Shown piece after piece: positions 8,301-9,509 of a stretch of DNA of 9,509 bases; within the stretch, counting starts at the first letter, position 1, and each line of letters starts with the position of its first letter. The stretch comes from Dehalococcoidia bacterium. GTDB lineage: Bacteria > Chloroflexota > Dehalococcoidia > Dehalococcoidales > RBG-16-60-22. The translations under genes and the position numbers were made by a program. The notes under the pieces were generated by a model. It was not told the DNA's origin. It made no database searches and saw nothing but the letters and a program-made list of their open reading frames with translations. The stretch spans positions 1 to 9,509 of the forward strand of contig SOKS01000204.1 of the NCBI GenBank assembly GCA_004375725.1, read 5' to 3'.

Positions 8301-9450
8301 TGAGGTCAGCCCCGATGAAGCTGCCGACCAGGTACCTCCCGGAACCGGTAACTCCCACGCCGGCAATATTGACTCTGGCGGCACTATCTAATAGCAAGTT
8401 GCGGAAGACCTGCTTCACGGCATCAATCGGTCGGCCGGCGGTCATCAGGTAGCTCTTGGCGAGCAGCCTGGTACCCGACTCATCAAGAATCACTGCCTTG
8501 GTGCTCGTGGAGCCGACGTCAACACCGAGGTAGCCGGAGCAGGGTTCGGTTATCTTCAGGGCTAATCCGTTACCGGGAACGGCAACCTTTTCCAGTTTAG
8601 GCATCTCGAAATAGTCCTGGCGCACATCAGACTCGGGGAGCAGGCATACCCTGGAACTTTTTAACCTGGCCAGTAAAGCGGCTCCCAGCGCTTCAACATG
8701 CTGATAATTTTCCGGCACGATGACCCGTACCTCGGGGCCGTTTCTGTCCGAGAGCGCCTCATTGAGTGCCCGGACAATGGCGCCGTTGGCCGCGACCCCC
8801 CCAACGAAATAAACTGGTTCCTCAAAGGTTCCCTTCTTGAGTGAAACAACCATCCGGGTGATGCTCTCGCACAGGGCATAGAGCATTGCCTCCATGGGAA
8901 CACCCTTCTGCTGCAGGTGGATGAGGTCGCTTTTGGCAAAAACGCTGCACCGGGCGGCGATTCGCGGTGGATTGCCCTCGCACTTGAGGGCGAGGTGAGA
9001 GAAATCCTCAAGGCTGATGCCGAGGCGGTATGCCTGCTGCTCGAGGAATCTCCCTGTTCCCGCTGCGCAAAGCGGGTTTGACACTACATTCCAGGGTTTT
9101 TTCAGCCCGTCTTCCAGGACAATGACCAGTGAGGTTTGACCACCTATCTGTATTATGGTCTTCACGGTGGGATATAAATTGAGCAGTCCGGAAGCAATTG
9201 CCAGCGAGCTGCTGTATTCAGCCCAGTTGAATTCTCCAGGGATAGCGCTTTTACCAGAGCCGGAGACACCGGCACCGTTAATTTGGTCAAACGAGACCAT
9301 TCCACCGAGCCTTGAAAGCAGCACGTTGATGGCGGCCTTGGGGTTGGTGGTTATTTTTTCGGCATCAAGTCGGACGATTCGGTTACCGTCGTCGATTAGG
9401 CAGAGTTTGACGTTAACCGAGCCGACATCTATTCCCAGTGAATATTTCAT
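5317..9450 (-). CDS. giant fused acyl-CoA dehydratase activase / DUF2229 / HgdB-like protein
   Basis: Stand-alone activators of this family use ATP to drive a low-potential electron from a [4Fe-4S] cluster into 2-hydroxyacyl-CoA dehydratases or benzoyl-CoA reductases. This 1377-residue chain contains two such ASKHA ATPase modules and a partner-like reductase part. Module 1 (1-265): GIDVGSVNVK (6-15), IGGQTS (102-107), CAAGTG (C128), ARCSVFA (C168), VGGVAANGA (216-224). Module 2 (about 305-565): GVDVGSTSTK (309-318), IGGQDSK (407-413), CAAGTG (C431), TRCAAF (C472), LTGAVFYNE (521-529). A Cys-rich stretch follows (C584, C591, C594, C598, C617), then a DUF2229-like region from about 650 (GIPRAL, YSDSCFPLKLLHGH, CPC at 725-727). 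The C-terminus (about 985-1375) resembles HgdB/BcrC-type subunits, with PRMCPHAD (C994), GTECLPYR (C1034), YGPCRLG (C1069), SPRCGSEA (C1291) and HGCMPGG (C1322). No signal peptide or membrane segment is seen, so it is cytosolic. The ATG at 9450 begins directly at the first phosphate loop; a TTG at 9459 is an alternative. No Shine-Dalgarno site is visible. Homologues of this size occur in anaerobes; I know of no firmly assigned substrate. Confidence 0.9.
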   Translation of the reverse strand: MKYSLGIDVGSVNVKLCLIDDGNRIVRLDAEKITTNPKAAINVLLSRLGGMVSFDQINGAGVSGSGKSAIPGEFNWAEYSSSLAIASGLLNLYPTVKTIIQIGGQTSLVIVLEDGLKKPWNVVSNPLCAAGTGRFLEQQAYRLGISLEDFSHLALKCEGNPPRIAARCSVFAKSDLIHLQQKGVPMEAMLYALCESITRMVVSLKKGTFEEPVYFVGGVAANGAIVRALNEALSDRNGPEVRVIVPENYQHVEALGAALLARLKSSRVCLLPESDVRQDYFEMPKLEKVAVPGNGLALKITEPCSGYLGVDVGSTSTKAVILDESGTRLLAKSYLMTAGRPIDAVKQVFRNLLLDSAARVNIAGVGVTGSGRYLVGSFIGADLIKNEITAQTRAAADIDPEADIIEIGGQDSKLVIKRNGVVVDYQMNKACAAGTGSFIDELAEMLGISVHNGEFAHLSFNAPYTIDLGTRCAAFMGQAVASAQQEEVPFEVITASLANSIAKNYLSKVVGHRKLGDKVILTGAVFYNEAVVAAFHQQLEGRTLTVAEHREVSGAIGAALLAREVMNGQKSSFKGFQQVVKSECNLSTFICQGCDNNCTITRMQLPGEKATFYGSRCDRYDSAISQSRQKTFFDEREKLLLRDYQEGAGTGPAVGIPRALLAYDYAPLLIGFLNALGVRVVMSTKTTQEIMEQAAELSYSDSCFPLKLLHGHIAAIEDRADYILCPCFIRLGNKEGDENQKYACPLVQAAPFIVRHVLNLGERLLAPIVDFSQGDEETVKNFTSVAVKLGFGRKKGREAALAGIKAQRKFGIDCLALGRKLLKQLRESAQLGVVLFSRSYMSQDSGANLGIAEKLAQLGVVPIPLDFLPLESVAPKKYSDLPYWNYEGKFIAGGAITVEDPQLYGLAITNFGCGPNSFMLKMLEDIMGGKPLGELEIDEHAAEAGIITRLEAYVDTIKSHAQSIKHAPETSEYIYRGTSAIINPEKTLLIPRMCPHADVIAEVVNVSGARAMVLPESDERTLLLSNQVTSGTECLPYRVTLGDFMKFCYDRGDNLKNYEGFMAGAYGPCRLGKYAVEQGRVLKELGFDLPMISSVSNNAYRDLNLEPGFTRLAWNGIVAVDGLERLLWRTRPYEKEKGAAEVLFDEFLKRIAQRVRRKEAFYDVLQQATAAFRSLIDPALPPRPLIGINGEIFLRSNQFSNRNLVKACEEAGLEVIVSPVGEWMKYTAYRNLEDAVKDRNFRKMLSSYLKKLVQERDEHRVSSYYREMLDGREPSTAAILAKSDMYLSPRCGSEAVLSIGSGVEWMESPVFAGVISVMPHGCMPGGIVAAMAEKFSATYQKPWISLTYDGFLETNNAARISNFAELLKFCRQEAITT

Positions 9451-9459
9451 TTCGCACAA

Positions 9460-9471
9460 TAGAAAATTCTA
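9460..9471. repeat. short inverted repeat over the -10 and start region
   Basis: TAGAA, AA, TTCTA at 9460-9471 forms a 5-bp inverted repeat with a 2-bp centre. It covers the -10 box and reaches the predicted start point of the leftward promoter. It could be a small operator half-site pair, but AT-rich promoter DNA produces such repeats by chance. Confidence 0.25.
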
Positions 9472-9494
9472 GCAAAATTATACTGCCCTGTGAA
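9466..9494 (-). promoter_or_regulatory. promoter of the large activase gene, short or absent leader
   Basis: Reading the minus strand, TTCACA (9494-9489, five of six matches to the -35 consensus) is followed after 17 bp by TAGAAT (9471-9466, five of six matches to the -10 consensus). Transcription would start near 9458-9460, only about 8-10 nt before the ATG at 9450. A second, perfect TATAAT lies at 9482-9477 but lacks a good -35 box at the right distance; it would start near 9470 and still give a leader of only about 20 nt. The promoter would drive the activase gene and the ATPase gene behind it. Confidence 0.6.
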
Positions 9495-9509
9495 GGCGGC
9501 TGCCTAATA

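Noticed and set aside
9451..9459. TTG at 9459 as the start of the activase gene
   Set aside because: It would add only three residues ahead of a standard N-terminus and has no ribosome binding site. The ATG at 9450 is preferred, though a leaderless TTG start is not fully excluded.

Overview
The window holds four complete protein genes in two convergent pairs. The plus strand carries glgC (ADP-glucose pyrophosphorylase, 163-1452) and galT (a GalT-type nucleotidylyltransferase, 1504-2541). The minus strand carries a very large multidomain protein that joins two 2-hydroxyacyl-CoA-dehydratase-activator-type ATPase modules, a DUF2229-like region and a dehydratase/HgdB-like C-terminus (5317-9450). 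It is followed, after one nucleotide, by a P2-type, Ca2+-ATPase-like cation pump (2607-5315). No tRNA, rRNA, CRISPR array, insertion sequence or phage gene was seen.

The DNA is moderately GC-rich. It has bacterial sigma70-type promoters and, at glgC, a strong Shine-Dalgarno sequence, so the organism is a bacterium. The oxygen-sensitive type of Fe-S activator protein points to an anaerobe. Together with the general look of GlgC and GalT, an anaerobic Chloroflexota lineage (Dehalococcoidia-like) is possible, but this is a weak inference and other anaerobic phyla are not excluded.

Layout: positions 1-162 contain a near-perfect promoter (TTGACA, 16 bp, TATAAT) and a leader of about 110 nt that can fold into three hairpins ahead of the glgC ribosome binding site. 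glgC and galT are 51 bp apart with no terminator between them and probably form an operon that handles glucose-1-phosphate and nucleotide sugars. The two convergent units are separated by only 65 bp (2542-2606), without a clear terminator for either. At the right edge (9466-9494) a promoter reads leftward into the large gene. Its predicted start point lies only about 8-10 nt before the ATG, and no Shine-Dalgarno sequence is visible.

The most interesting element is the large fused protein. Its two ATPase modules each keep the pair of cysteines that in stand-alone activators contribute half of a [4Fe-4S] cluster, so one chain could build the whole cluster as an internal pseudo-dimer. The first module lacks the usual acidic residue of the IGGQD motif. 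The chain also has an extra cysteine cluster after the second module and further conserved-looking cysteines in the C-terminal reductase-like part. It looks like a self-contained ATP-driven low-potential electron-transfer enzyme of unknown substrate, and it is tightly coupled to a Ca2+-ATPase-like pump, a pairing that no known pathway explains to me.
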